Source: Kribbella soli
Lineage (GTDB): Bacteria; Actinomycetota; Actinomycetes; Propionibacteriales; Kribbellaceae
Assembly (NCBI RefSeq): GCF_004331345.1
Contig: NZ_SJJZ01000005.1
Coordinates: forward strand, 620,001 to 684,000
Length of the DNA stretch: 64,000 bases
Direction: 5' to 3'
The position numbers and the translations under genes are program-made. The notes under the pieces are model-generated. The model was not told the DNA's origin. It ran no database searches and saw only the letters and a program-made list of their open reading frames with translations. The stretch's first letter is position 1. Each line of letters opens with the position of its first letter. Shown one piece after another: positions 34,180 to 42,428 of the stretch.

Positions 34180-35262
34180 AACGATGATCGCGGCGACCAG
34201 GTCGGCTCGTTCGGTCAGGGTCGCCGCGATCACCTGCTCGTGGACGGCGTGGGCGCCCTTGCCGATCGGGCCCAGGCCGTCCAGCGTTGGGATGCCCAAC
34301 CATCCGGTCAGATTGGTGTCGGCCGCGCCTGTCGCGGCCGCACCGCCGACCTCCTGGCCGACGGACCGCCCGGCCGCAGCCACCTTCGCCAGCAACTCGT
34401 CAGTCGCAGCCGACGGTTGCCAGGCCGGTCGGTTCGACAACACGCGAACCGTCAACTGGGCGTCCCGCACCGGCTGCAATTCGCCAACGGCCTGCAGCAC
34501 GGCCTCTTCGGTCGCCGGATCGACGAAGCGGAACCCGATGTCGGCCACCGCCGATCCCGGTACGACGTTGGTGCGCCCGCCACCCGTGATCGTGCCGACG
34601 TTGCACAGCACCTCGTCGTACTCGGCGACGATCCGCCGTACGGCGATCAACTGGTCGACGAGCTCGTCGATCGCGGAAACCCCGCTGGCCGGGTCGAGAG
34701 CGGCGTGCGCCTCGCGGCCGGTGACCTCGATACGGACCCTGGTGCTGCCCCAGCGCGACGTCTTCAGGTCGCCGTTCGGATGCGGCGGTTCGAACCCGAA
34801 CGCGGCGTACGCACCCTTCACCTCGGCCGTCACCAGCGAACGTGCCGACGGGGAACCGACCTCCTCGTCGGCGACCACGATGATCTTCAGCGGTCGGTGA
34901 TCACGATCGGCGATCTGCTCCAGGGCGGTCTCGAGGACGACGAGGCCGCCCTTCATGTCGAAGACGCCGGGTCCGTGGATCACGCCGTCCTGCTCGCACC
35001 AAGGCATCGCGCCGTTCAGTTGCCCGATCGGCCAGACGGTGTCGTGATGCGTGAGGAAGAGCAGAGGCGCATCCGTTGCCCTCGGGCCGCGACCGGGGAA
35101 GTCGGCCACCAGGTGGTCGCCGGTCGGCGTCGGCACTCGGCGGACGGTCGCGCCGAGCTCGGCGTACCGCGTCCCCAGCCGGTCGGCGAAGGCGTTCAGC
35201 GCGGCCGCGTCGCCGGTCGGGGTCTCCGCGCCGACGTACTCCTTGAGTCGCTCGATCATCAT
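34171..35262 (-). CDS. M20-family metallohydrolase (N-acyl-amino-acid hydrolase-like)
   Basis: A 363-residue cytoplasmic M20/ArgE-CPG2-type zinc enzyme. Metal and catalytic residues are seen in FLTHHDTVWP (His and Asp), GVFDMKGG (bridging Asp) and VADEEVGS (catalytic Glu-Glu). The central dimerisation domain holds TGREAHAALDPASG. Members cleave amide bonds of N-acyl amino acids or dipeptides. Placed divergently beside an N-acyltransferase and an N-acylamino-acid racemase-like gene, it may be the deacylase that frees the L-amino acid. The start is one of two tandem ATGs (35262 or 35259), with no Shine-Dalgarno sequence, so a leaderless mRNA is possible. Confidence 0.85.
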   Translation of the reverse strand: MMIERLKEYVGAETPTGDAAALNAFADRLGTRYAELGATVRRVPTPTGDHLVADFPGRGPRATDAPLLFLTHHDTVWPIGQLNGAMPWCEQDGVIHGPGVFDMKGGLVVLETALEQIADRDHRPLKIIVVADEEVGSPSARSLVTAEVKGAYAAFGFEPPHPNGDLKTSRWGSTRVRIEVTGREAHAALDPASGVSAIDELVDQLIAVRRIVAEYDEVLCNVGTITGGGRTNVVPGSAVADIGFRFVDPATEEAVLQAVGELQPVRDAQLTVRVLSNRPAWQPSAATDELLAKVAAAGRSVGQEVGGAAATGAADTNLTGWLGIPTLDGLGPIGKGAHAVHEQVIAATLTERADLVAAIIVSL

Positions 35263-35283
35263 AGATAGCCAACGTATCATCAT
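35255..35283. promoter_or_regulatory. Direct repeats in the divergent promoter
   Basis: Two ATCATCAT octamers at 35255-35262 and 35276-35283 are 21 bp apart, two helical turns, in the 69-base space between the M20 gene and the divergent GNAT gene. The first covers the M20 start codons. This could be a regulator site, though the repeats are short. Confidence 0.25.
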
Positions 35284-35294
35284 CCGATCAGCAA

Positions 35295-35325
35295 TTGACC
35301 AGCATCGACTACGCGGGGCTAGGAT
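35295..35325 (+). promoter_or_regulatory. Candidate promoter of the salvage operon
   Basis: TTGACC at 35295 and TAGGAT at 35320 are separated by 19 bases. The ATG at 35332 begins six bases after the -10, and no Shine-Dalgarno sequence is present. This is the pattern of a leaderless actinobacterial transcript. Confidence 0.45.
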
Positions 35326-35331
35326 GAAGAT

Positions 35332-36000
35332 ATGAATCGTATCTCTGAGGTGAGCTTCCGTGCGGTCTCGCTCACCACGGCGTCCCGGTTCGCCGAGGCC
35401 TCGGCGCTGTACCGCGAGGTCTTCGGCTACCTCGACCCGGCGTACGGGCTGAACCCGCGACTGCTCGGCGCGCTGGCGAGCAACGGCGGCTCGGTGGTCG
35501 GCATCCTCGACGAGAGCGACCGGCTGGTTGCGTTCGCGTACGGCTTCTGTGGGACCGACCGGCGCGGTTTCTACCACTACTCGCAGTCGGCCGTGGTGGC
35601 CGCCGGGCAGCAGGGCCGCGGTCTCGGCCGGATGCTCAAGCACGCCCAGCGAGAAGTTGCCCTCAGCCACGGTATGTCGCGGATGCGCTGGACCTACGAC
35701 CCGGCGCAGATCCGCAACGCGCACTTCAACCTCGACGTGCTCGGCGCCCGCGGCCGCTGGTTCGCGCCGGACATGTACGGTCCGGGCACCGACCGCGTGG
35801 TCATCGAGTGGGATCTGACCCGCGACGAACCGGCCGCCCTGGATGAGGCCGAGCTCACCGAGCTGGTCGTGCCGACCGATCCCAAAGAGCTGCGCAAGGC
35901 GTTCGAGGGCCTGCTCGGCAAGGGACTCGTCGCCGTCTCGTGCCGGCGGCTCCCGGACGGCACCGACGCCTACTACTTCGGGCCGGCCGACCATGCCTGA
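35332..36000 (+). CDS. GNAT N-acyltransferase of the COG3375 type
   Basis: A 222-residue GNAT protein. The CoA-binding loop is GQQGRGLGRMLKHAQRE, followed by RMRWTYDPAQIRNAHFNLDVLGA and a GTDRVVIEWDL stretch characteristic of the predicted GNAT group that travels with N-succinylamino-acid racemases. In Geobacillus the equivalent enzyme succinylates D-amino acids. That role is inferred here from the neighbours. The translation start is probably leaderless. It overlaps the SIS-domain gene by eight bases. Confidence 0.82.
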   Translation: MNRISEVSFRAVSLTTASRFAEASALYREVFGYLDPAYGLNPRLLGALASNGGSVVGILDESDRLVAFAYGFCGTDRRGFYHYSQSAVVAAGQQGRGLGRMLKHAQREVALSHGMSRMRWTYDPAQIRNAHFNLDVLGARGRWFAPDMYGPGTDRVVIEWDLTRDEPAALDEAELTELVVPTDPKELRKAFEGLLGKGLVAVSCRRLPDGTDAYYFGPADHA

Positions 36001-36637
36001 CGATCCCCTCAACCGCGAGCTCGCGAGCCCCCACGAGCGGTACGACGCTCGGCTGCAACGCCGCTCGTCGACGCTCCTGCAGCGCCGCGTGGTCGAGCAG
36101 GAACGCGCCTCGATCGACGAGGCCCTGGACCAGATCCTCACCGACGAGTCGATCGCGCAGGCAGCGGCCCGGATCGTCGCCGCCCGCCGGCGCTTCATCA
36201 TCGGCTCCGCGAAGTCGTACTCGTACGCGTCGTTGCTCGCGTTCGACCTCGGCGTCGGCCTCTCGCAGGTGACGCTGATCGACGGCACCGTCGTCCGCGG
36301 TGTCGACGTCCTGTCCGACGTCCGGTCCAACGACCTGATGGTCGCGTTCTCGTTCCGCCGGTACCGCCGCGACACCGTCGACATCGCCCGCCGGTTCGTC
36401 GAGGCCGGTGGTGAGCTCGTCGCGGTCACGGACTTCGAGGACGCCCCGCTGGCGAAGCTCGCCGACCAAAGTATCTACGTCGCGACCGGGAGTGCGTCGT
36501 ACGTCGACTCGCCGACCGTCGTCGCGTCGGTGCTGCACGTGCTCGCGACGCTGACCACGGCGAGCTCGAAGGGCGCGCGACGCCGACTGATGGAGCGGGA
36601 TCGGTTGAACACGGAGCTGGGCTTGTATGTCAACTGA
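35993..36637 (+). CDS. SIS-domain protein lacking the RpiR DNA-binding domain
   Basis: A 214-residue protein whose SIS (sugar-isomerase) fold is clear: ARRRFIIGSAKSYSYASLLA, DVLSDVRSNDLMVAFSFRRY and GELVAVTDFEDAPLAKLADQ. It resembles the C-terminal half of MurR/RpiR regulators, which bind phosphosugars or similar ligands. Those proteins have an N-terminal helix-turn-helix of about 80 residues. Here only some 60 residues precede the SIS core and no helix-turn-helix was recognised. It may still be a diverged regulator or a ligand-binding partner. It overlaps both neighbours (8 and 11 bases), so it is clearly part of the operon. Confidence 0.72.
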   Translation: MPDDPLNRELASPHERYDARLQRRSSTLLQRRVVEQERASIDEALDQILTDESIAQAAARIVAARRRFIIGSAKSYSYASLLAFDLGVGLSQVTLIDGTVVRGVDVLSDVRSNDLMVAFSFRRYRRDTVDIARRFVEAGGELVAVTDFEDAPLAKLADQSIYVATGSASYVDSPTVVASVLHVLATLTTASSKGARRRLMERDRLNTELGLYVN

Positions 36638-37757
36638 GCTGAAGATCGTCGCCGCCCGGCTGCATCGGGTGCGGATGCCGCTGGTGCACGAGTTCCAGAC
36701 CAGCTCGCACCGCAAGACGTTCCTCGACCACATCCTGGTCGAACTGGAGGACGCGTCGGGAGCGGTCGGGTGGGGCGAGATCGCGTCGTCCTCCGACCCG
36801 TACTACGCGCCTGAAACGGTCGAGTCCTGCTGGCATGTCGCCTCGCAGTACCTGCTGCCCGCGGTGCTCGGCCAGTCGTGGCAGCACCCCGACCAGCTGG
36901 CCAAGGTGTGGTCCAAGGTCCGCGGCAACAACTTCGCCAAGGCCGGCGTGGACATGGCCGCCTGGGTCCTGTGGGCCGAGACGCAATCGGTGCCGCTGGC
37001 AACCGTCCTGGGCGGTACGCGGACCGAGGTGGTCGCGGGTGTCTCGCTGGGCATCGAGCCGACGATCGACGACCTGCTGACCGAGGTCGAGCGCCAGGTC
37101 GCCGCCGGGTATCCACGGGTCAAGCTGAAGATCGCTCCGGGCTGGGACGTAGAGCCGGTCCGTGCTGCGCGTACGGCGTACCCCGAGCTTGATCTACATG
37201 TGGATGCGAACGGGATCTACACGGCCGACGACCTGACGCAGGTGCGGAAGCTGGACGAGTTCGGGTTGACGATGATCGAGCAGCCGTTCGCGCCGCGAGA
37301 CCTGCTGACCCACGCCGCGCTGCAACGCACGATCGGTACGCCGGTGTGTCTCGACGAGAGCATCGAGACCGTCGACGACCTGGAGACGGCCCTTGCGTTA
37401 GAGGCGCTGCAGGTCCTCAACATCAAGGTGTCGCGGATGGGCGGTCTCGGCGCGGCGCGCGCGGCGCACGATCGGGCGCAGCAGGCCGGGATCGGCGTCT
37501 GGTGCGGCGGCATGCACGAGTTCGGCATCGGCCGGCTCGCGAACGTCGCCCTGTCCAGTCTCCCCGGGTTCACCCTCCCATCGGATGTGTCCGCCTCGGA
37601 GAAGTACTACGCCCGGGACATCGTCGTACCCGCCGTGGTCGCGGTCCAGGGCGTCGTACAGGTGCCCGAGGCAACTGGTCTCGGCCATACCGTGGACCGC
37701 GAGCTGATCGCCGCCAACACGGTCTCCCAGCAGTCCTTCGGACCAGAATTCGCCTAG
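36627..37757 (+). CDS. N-acyl (N-succinyl) amino acid racemase-like enolase
   Basis: A 376-residue member of the enolase superfamily, MLE subgroup, o-succinylbenzoate synthase/NSAR group. The catalytic lysines are Lys166 and Lys168 (VKLKI) and Lys267 (NIKVSRMGG). The metal ligands are Asp193, Glu218 and Asp243. Both racemisation bases are therefore present. No menaquinone genes are nearby, whereas an acyltransferase, an M20 hydrolase and a D-aminoacylase are, which favours N-acylamino-acid racemisation over OSB synthesis. The start overlaps the SIS gene by 11 bases. Confidence 0.85.
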   Translation: MSTELKIVAARLHRVRMPLVHEFQTSSHRKTFLDHILVELEDASGAVGWGEIASSSDPYYAPETVESCWHVASQYLLPAVLGQSWQHPDQLAKVWSKVRGNNFAKAGVDMAAWVLWAETQSVPLATVLGGTRTEVVAGVSLGIEPTIDDLLTEVERQVAAGYPRVKLKIAPGWDVEPVRAARTAYPELDLHVDANGIYTADDLTQVRKLDEFGLTMIEQPFAPRDLLTHAALQRTIGTPVCLDESIETVDDLETALALEALQVLNIKVSRMGGLGAARAAHDRAQQAGIGVWCGGMHEFGIGRLANVALSSLPGFTLPSDVSASEKYYARDIVVPAVVAVQGVVQVPEATGLGHTVDRELIAANTVSQQSFGPEFA

Positions 37758-37788
37758 CTGTCCCTCGGGCCAGAACAGGAGTGACTCG

Positions 37789-39306
37789 ATGCGCGTGGCA
37801 CTGACCGGCGGTCTGATCGCGGATGGCACCGGCACCGACCTGGCACCCGGGACGGTGCTGGTCGAGGGGGAGCGCATCACCGCGGTGCTGCCACCCGGTG
37901 AGCCGGTCGCCGAAGCCGACGTCATCGATGCCACGGGCAACATTGTGGCACCGGGGTTCGTCGATCTGCACTCACACGCGGATTTCAGTCTCGGCTCGAG
38001 TCCGGCCGCCGAGTCGCAACTCGCCCAAGGCGTCACCACGCTGGTCGCGGGGAACTGCGGGTGGTCGCCGTTCCCGATCACCGACCTCGAGACCCTGCGC
38101 GCGGGTACGGCGTTCCTCGGACCGAAGCACGAGTGGTCGTGGAACGATCTCGCCGGGTTCGCTGCAACGTTGCAACCGGCGGTGAACCTGGCTCTGCAGG
38201 TCGGTCACTGCACGCTGCGGATCGCCGCGATGGGCAGTGCGAAGCGGCCGCCATCGCCCGAGGAGCTCCGGACGATGCAGGACCTGTTGAGGGCGGCCGC
38301 CGATCAGGGCGCGGTCGGCTTCTCGACCGGGTTGATCTACGCGCCGGGCGCGTACGCATCACCTGAAGAGGTGGCCGCGTTGGTCGCCACCGCTGCTGAG
38401 TGCGGGCTGTTGTACTCGACCCACATCCGCAACGAGGGCGCCGGTCTGCTGGCCGCGTTGGACGAGGCGATCGCGGCGGCGCGGGTGGGCGGCGCGCAGC
38501 TGGAGATCTCGCATCTCAAGGCCGTTGGCAAGGCCAACTACGGTCTCGTCGAGGCCGCGCTCGAACACCTGGACAAGGTCGATGACGTCGATCTCGGCTG
38601 GGACGCCTACCCGTACACCGCCACCAGTACGACGCTCACCACCAGGCTCCCGACCTGGGCACTGGCCGGTGGCGCCCTGCTCGACCGGCTCGCTGACCCG
38701 GCTGAACGCAAGCGGATCGCCGAAGCCCTCCGTGCCGATGCACTGCTCTCGCCGGACTCCGTCGTGATCGCGTCGCTGCCACCGGGCCGCTACGAGGACA
38801 GCCGCGGCCTCAGCCTCACCGAGATGGCGCAGCGCGACGGGGTCGACGCTGCGGAGATCGTGCTCCGCATCCTGGAGTCCCACCAGGCCGCGGTCAGCGT
38901 GGTGAACCATGCGATGAGCGAGGACGACGTGACGACCGTTCTCGAGCATCCGCGGACGGCGGTCGCCAGCGACGGCTGGATCATGGACGCAACCGGCCCG
39001 GGGCACCCGCATCCGCGCAACTTCGGCACGTTCCCCCGCGTCCTCGGCCACTACGCCCGCGACCGCGGCGTACTCACGCTCCCCGAAGCAATCCGCCGAA
39101 TGACGTCACTCCCGGCATCCCGCCTAGGGCTCTCCGACCGCGGCGTCATCAAACCAGGCGCAGTCGCCGACCTGACAGTCCTGGACCCCCACAGGATCAT
39201 CGACAACTCGACGTACGACGACCCTTGGCAACTGTCCACCGGCATAAACCACGTCCTTCTCGCCGGCCGACCAGCTCACATCGGCAGCGGTCGCGTCATT
39301 TCTTGA
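37789..39306 (+). CDS. N-acyl-D-amino-acid deacylase
   Basis: A 505-residue amidohydrolase of the D-aminoacylase type that releases D-amino acids from N-acyl-D-amino acids. The first metal motif is VDLHSHADF (His61, His63). Cys90 in AGNCGWSPFP corresponds to the cysteine ligand typical of D-aminoacylases. EISHLKAVGK and AVASDGW carry the later metal/catalytic His and Asp. It follows the racemase after a 31-base gap and ends the operon. A dihydroorotase-like relative is less likely because of the GNCG motif. It overlaps the convergent small gene by 11 bases. Confidence 0.88.
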   Translation: MRVALTGGLIADGTGTDLAPGTVLVEGERITAVLPPGEPVAEADVIDATGNIVAPGFVDLHSHADFSLGSSPAAESQLAQGVTTLVAGNCGWSPFPITDLETLRAGTAFLGPKHEWSWNDLAGFAATLQPAVNLALQVGHCTLRIAAMGSAKRPPSPEELRTMQDLLRAAADQGAVGFSTGLIYAPGAYASPEEVAALVATAAECGLLYSTHIRNEGAGLLAALDEAIAAARVGGAQLEISHLKAVGKANYGLVEAALEHLDKVDDVDLGWDAYPYTATSTTLTTRLPTWALAGGALLDRLADPAERKRIAEALRADALLSPDSVVIASLPPGRYEDSRGLSLTEMAQRDGVDAAEIVLRILESHQAAVSVVNHAMSEDDVTTVLEHPRTAVASDGWIMDATGPGHPHPRNFGTFPRVLGHYARDRGVLTLPEAIRRMTSLPASRLGLSDRGVIKPGAVADLTVLDPHRIIDNSTYDDPWQLSTGINHVLLAGRPAHIGSGRVIS

Positions 39307-39550
39307 AGCGTTTGGGGGCGTTTGGGAGTGGGGGAGGGGGCGCGGGTGTGTCGTCGGTGTCGGTTTCCAGCCAGCCGTCGTGCTCGGTCAGTAAGGCGTC
39401 CAGGGCGGTGCGGTCCACCTCTTCCAGTACGACGAGCCACGGGTGGTCCTCGTCGTCGTCCTCGCCGTGGAAGCGGCCGCGCCGTACCTGCCCGCCGAGC
39501 CGTTCCGCGACTGCGACGGCGTCGTCCTGCTCCCAGAAGTACGCGATCAT
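39296..39550 (-). CDS. Conserved-looking 84-residue protein
   Basis: A small acidic soluble protein (MIAYFWEQDDAVAVAERLGG) with an alternating strand/helix pattern, WLVVLEEVDRTALDALLTEH, and a proline-rich basic tail ending PKRFKK. No family was recognised. It has normal actinobacterial codon usage and is convergent with the D-aminoacylase gene. It is 20 bases downstream of the lipoprotein gene on the same strand, but its start lies inside the spacer after that gene's stop, so it may be co-transcribed. Confidence 0.55.
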   Translation of the reverse strand: MIAYFWEQDDAVAVAERLGGQVRRGRFHGEDDDEDHPWLVVLEEVDRTALDALLTEHDGWLETDTDDTPAPPPPLPNAPKRFKK

Positions 39551-39569
39551 GAGGAAACGCTACTGCGTT

Positions 39570-40463
39570 CTAGCGAGCCAGCGTGGTCGAGATCGGTCGC
39601 TTGGCGTCCGGCTCGTCCTGTGTGGCCTCGGGAGTCCACTCCAGGCTGGTGTCCATCCTGAGTTTGCCGCCGGCAACGGTCCGGAGCAGCAGCCAGCCCT
39701 GGTCCGGATCGCCCTGACCGGCCTTGACGAATCCACCGCAGCGCTGGGTGCGGCCACTCTCCAGTACGACGTGCTTCAGCCGGATCCCGACGACAGGCTT
39801 CCCGTCCTCGCCGGTGAGCGGTCGGAACTTGGTTCCGACGTTTGCGAGGACGACGACTCCTGAACAGTTCCACGCGGGATAGCTGAACTCACCGACAGGC
39901 TGCCCGACCTCGCCGCCGAACAACCGCAGCCGGACCTGCGTCCGCGGCCAGTACTCGTTCGTCTTGTTCGTCCACACGTTGCGATTGCCGCCGCGCAGCG
40001 ACCCGGACCAGGAGCCCGCCAGCCCGGCCGGCATCGCAACCGCCCCGGCATCGCGCACCGAGTACTCGCCGTCGCCGATCGGACTGATCCTGATCGTGTT
40101 CGCCTTCCCGGGCGGTACGACGATCAACGCGCGATGTCTGGCGAACTCCTCGACCAATTGCCCGCCGGACTCGATCCGCAACCCGCTCGCGGAGCTGAGC
40201 CGGTAGACGGTGTCCGTCACGACGGACTGCTGGGTGTGCCGTACGACGACGTACCAGTGATCGTCCGGCTGCCGGTCGATCACCGTGATCGCGGCCCCGA
40301 CCTTGAAGTCGCCCATCGGGGTCGCGAACGACGGGCCGACGAACACCTCGACCGATCCAGCCTCGTCGACCGAGATCTCCACCGGACCGAACGAGATCGA
40401 GTCCTTCTGCACGCAACCCGCCAAGACCAGCAACACGGGGACAAGAAGCATCAGCCGCCGCAT
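39570..40463 (-). CDS. Lipoprotein with W-x-G/VG-Y-C domain
   Basis: A 297-residue exported lipoprotein; the lipobox VLLVLAGC places the lipidated cysteine at about 17. Its C-terminal part (MPAGLAGSWSGSLRG, then VRLRLFGGEVGQPVGEFSYP and NCSG) resembles a beta-rich domain found in the extracellular parts of some actinobacterial Ser/Thr kinases. The function of that domain is unknown. It starts one base after the stop of the upstream lipoprotein, to which it is distantly similar, so the pair is one operon. Confidence 0.68.
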   Translation of the reverse strand: MRRLMLLVPVLLVLAGCVQKDSISFGPVEISVDEAGSVEVFVGPSFATPMGDFKVGAAITVIDRQPDDHWYVVVRHTQQSVVTDTVYRLSSASGLRIESGGQLVEEFARHRALIVVPPGKANTIRISPIGDGEYSVRDAGAVAMPAGLAGSWSGSLRGGNRNVWTNKTNEYWPRTQVRLRLFGGEVGQPVGEFSYPAWNCSGVVVLANVGTKFRPLTGEDGKPVVGIRLKHVVLESGRTQRCGGFVKAGQGDPDQGWLLLRTVAGGKLRMDTSLEWTPEATQDEPDAKRPISTTLAR

Positions 40464-40464
40464 G

Positions 40465-41373
40465 TCAGCCCGCCCTCGTGAGCAGCGCGGCCTGCTCGAG
40501 TTGCGCGAGGTCGAGCTCGGACTGGGCATCGACGCTCTTGTACTGCTCGACGTACAACTTGCCGTTGGCAAGCACTGTAAGACTGAACGGCGACCCGCCG
40601 CCCTGATTCAGGCGGACATACACGCGGCTGATCGAGATTGGCCGGTCCGTGGTCGTGGCCAGGACGAGCGTGTTCCTCTGGGCCGGCCGGGACTCCTTCT
40701 GCTCCCGGTCGCCGAAATTGACGGTGAAGTCCGCCTTCGGCAGGTACGCCGTACCGACGACGCCCGAGGCGGGAAGTTTCCGGGCCGGGATCGTGATGGT
40801 GATCGGGCGATCGGGCCGGGTGTATCCCTTGCCCAGCGGGTTGCTGCGCTCGAAGAAGCTGAGCTTCCCGGTCCACCGGCCGACCAGCTCCTTCGGCAAC
40901 AGCGGATCCGGCAAGGTGCCGCCCGGGCCGGACGTCGCGGCGGCGATCTGAGTGATCTCGGCGGTCGCGCCCGGGGTCAACTCGACCACCGTGATCCGCA
41001 TCCGCAGCGACTGGACGACCTTCCCCGACAGCGAGACCTGCAGCAGCCCGTCCGGCGCGAACTCGAACACGGCCTCCTTCCCACCCTCGGACGCCAGGAC
41101 GAACACGACGTACCAGCGGAGCTCGGCGGCCTCCTTCGAACGCTGCTCCTCGACGCGTTCCTCGGCGGTGGACACACCCTTGCCGGGGTGGAGGATGTCG
41201 AGCTCGAACTGCTCGGCGGCGCCGAAGTCGGCCTTGCCCGACGAGTCCACCGAGACCGACAACGGCCCCTTCTCGAGGGCGGCCTTGAGCTTCACCCGGT
41301 CGTCCTGGCCGGAGCATGCGGTGAGGAGTCCGACAAGGAGCAGTAGGCAGAGGGACAGACGGTCAGCGTTCAT
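40465..41373 (-). CDS. Lipoprotein paralogous to its downstream neighbour
   Basis: A 302-residue lipoprotein with lipobox LLTAC (cysteine at about residue 20). After a region with mixed strands (RWYVVFVLASEGGKEAVFEF) it has LPKELVGRWTGKLSF and VVGTAYLP, echoing the W-x-G and VG-x-x-Y elements of the next protein. The two probably arose by duplication and may act together on the cell surface. It overlaps the upstream regulator gene by 11 bases. Confidence 0.66.
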   Translation of the reverse strand: MNADRLSLCLLLLVGLLTACSGQDDRVKLKAALEKGPLSVSVDSSGKADFGAAEQFELDILHPGKGVSTAEERVEEQRSKEAAELRWYVVFVLASEGGKEAVFEFAPDGLLQVSLSGKVVQSLRMRITVVELTPGATAEITQIAAATSGPGGTLPDPLLPKELVGRWTGKLSFFERSNPLGKGYTRPDRPITITIPARKLPASGVVGTAYLPKADFTVNFGDREQKESRPAQRNTLVLATTTDRPISISRVYVRLNQGGGSPFSLTVLANGKLYVEQYKSVDAQSELDLAQLEQAALLTRAG

Positions 41374-42343
41374 CGAGGAGGGCTGCTCCCAGTTCGGTGA
41401 CGTGATGGCGGACGGCGCCGCCGTGGCGGACGGTGGTGATCAGGCCGGCTTCCCGCAGTACCGTCGCGTGCTTGCTGGCGCTGCCGACCGACGTACCGAC
41501 CCGGGCCGCGAGACCGCTCGTGGTGAGGGTTGTAGCCAGCGCGGCCAGGCACTCGGCGCGGGTCCTGCCCAGCAGGGCCACGAGTTGTGCGGACGCCGTA
41601 CGCGGACCGGACTGGATCCCGTCGGCTGCGGGGTAGACGAGGACCGGCGGGAGTTCGGGGTCGATGAGCGTGATCGGGCGCTCGGTGCAGAAATAGCTCG
41701 GCAGGATGGTGAGGCCACGGCCGCGCAGGTGCACGGTGTGATCCCGGAGGCCGTAGCCGATCTCCAGCACCTGCCCGTCCCAGCCGATCACCCCGGGGAT
41801 GGACCCGAGCAACGCGTCAACGCCGCCGCGGGCGAGAGCGTCGGTCCGGGTCCTCCGGTCGGCGCCGACAGTTCCGGTCAGCTCGTGCCACACGGGTTCG
41901 AGGAGTACGTCGTACCCGGTATGCATCGCTCCAGCGACGTCGGTGAGGCGACGATGATCGCCCGCGGCGAGCTCGCGGACCCACTGCGGCGGGGTGCGGC
42001 CGGTGAAGACCGCTTCGAGGTCCGGACGCAGCAACGAGCGCCTCGTACGCGCGATGGTCTCGGAGCCGGCGTCGATGCTGTCGCCGGAGTACGCCGGGGT
42101 GAGGAAGTCGGGGAAGTTGCCCTCGAGCGGTACGAGGGTGAACAGGATGCCCAGCCACTTCCGGGCGTGGTCGTGGGCCGTGACACGGATCGAGGCCTGC
42201 TCTCGCCACCGGGCGAGATGCGCGGGCACCTGCGGCTCTCGGGCGGCATGCAGGCTCAGGACGAGCTCCCACAGCGGATCAGGCCCATCGGCGAGCCGGA
42301 CCCGGTGGAGGTCGTCCCGGTCGAAGACCATCCGCAGCGTCAC
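41363..42343 (-). CDS. DUF5937-type winged-helix regulator
   Basis: A 326-residue regulator. The N-terminal 240 residues match the DUF5937 pattern of actinobacterial ArsR-like proteins (LADGPDPLWELVLSLHAARE, LTILPSYFC near 235). The C-terminal winged helix is seen in ALLGRTRAECLAALATTLTT followed by VGTSVGSASKHATVLREAGL. It leads the minus-strand unit with the two lipoproteins and probably controls them. The start at 42343 is the first ATG consistent with the domain; it is divergent from dapF. Confidence 0.75.
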   Translation of the reverse strand: MTLRMVFDRDDLHRVRLADGPDPLWELVLSLHAAREPQVPAHLARWREQASIRVTAHDHARKWLGILFTLVPLEGNFPDFLTPAYSGDSIDAGSETIARTRRSLLRPDLEAVFTGRTPPQWVRELAAGDHRRLTDVAGAMHTGYDVLLEPVWHELTGTVGADRRTRTDALARGGVDALLGSIPGVIGWDGQVLEIGYGLRDHTVHLRGRGLTILPSYFCTERPITLIDPELPPVLVYPAADGIQSGPRTASAQLVALLGRTRAECLAALATTLTTSGLAARVGTSVGSASKHATVLREAGLITTVRHGGAVRHHVTELGAALLDER

Positions 42344-42428
42344 AGTTCGAAGTCTGACAGTGAGCGCGGTCCACGCGGATGATGGTTTTCGGCTCGGTGA
42401 AAAGGCTGGTCAACGTAGGCTTGGCGCC

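Noticed and set aside
36627..37757. A menaquinone-pathway o-succinylbenzoate synthase (menC)
   Set aside because: The active site cannot exclude it, but no other men genes are nearby and the acyltransferase, M20 hydrolase and D-aminoacylase neighbours favour N-acylamino-acid racemisation.
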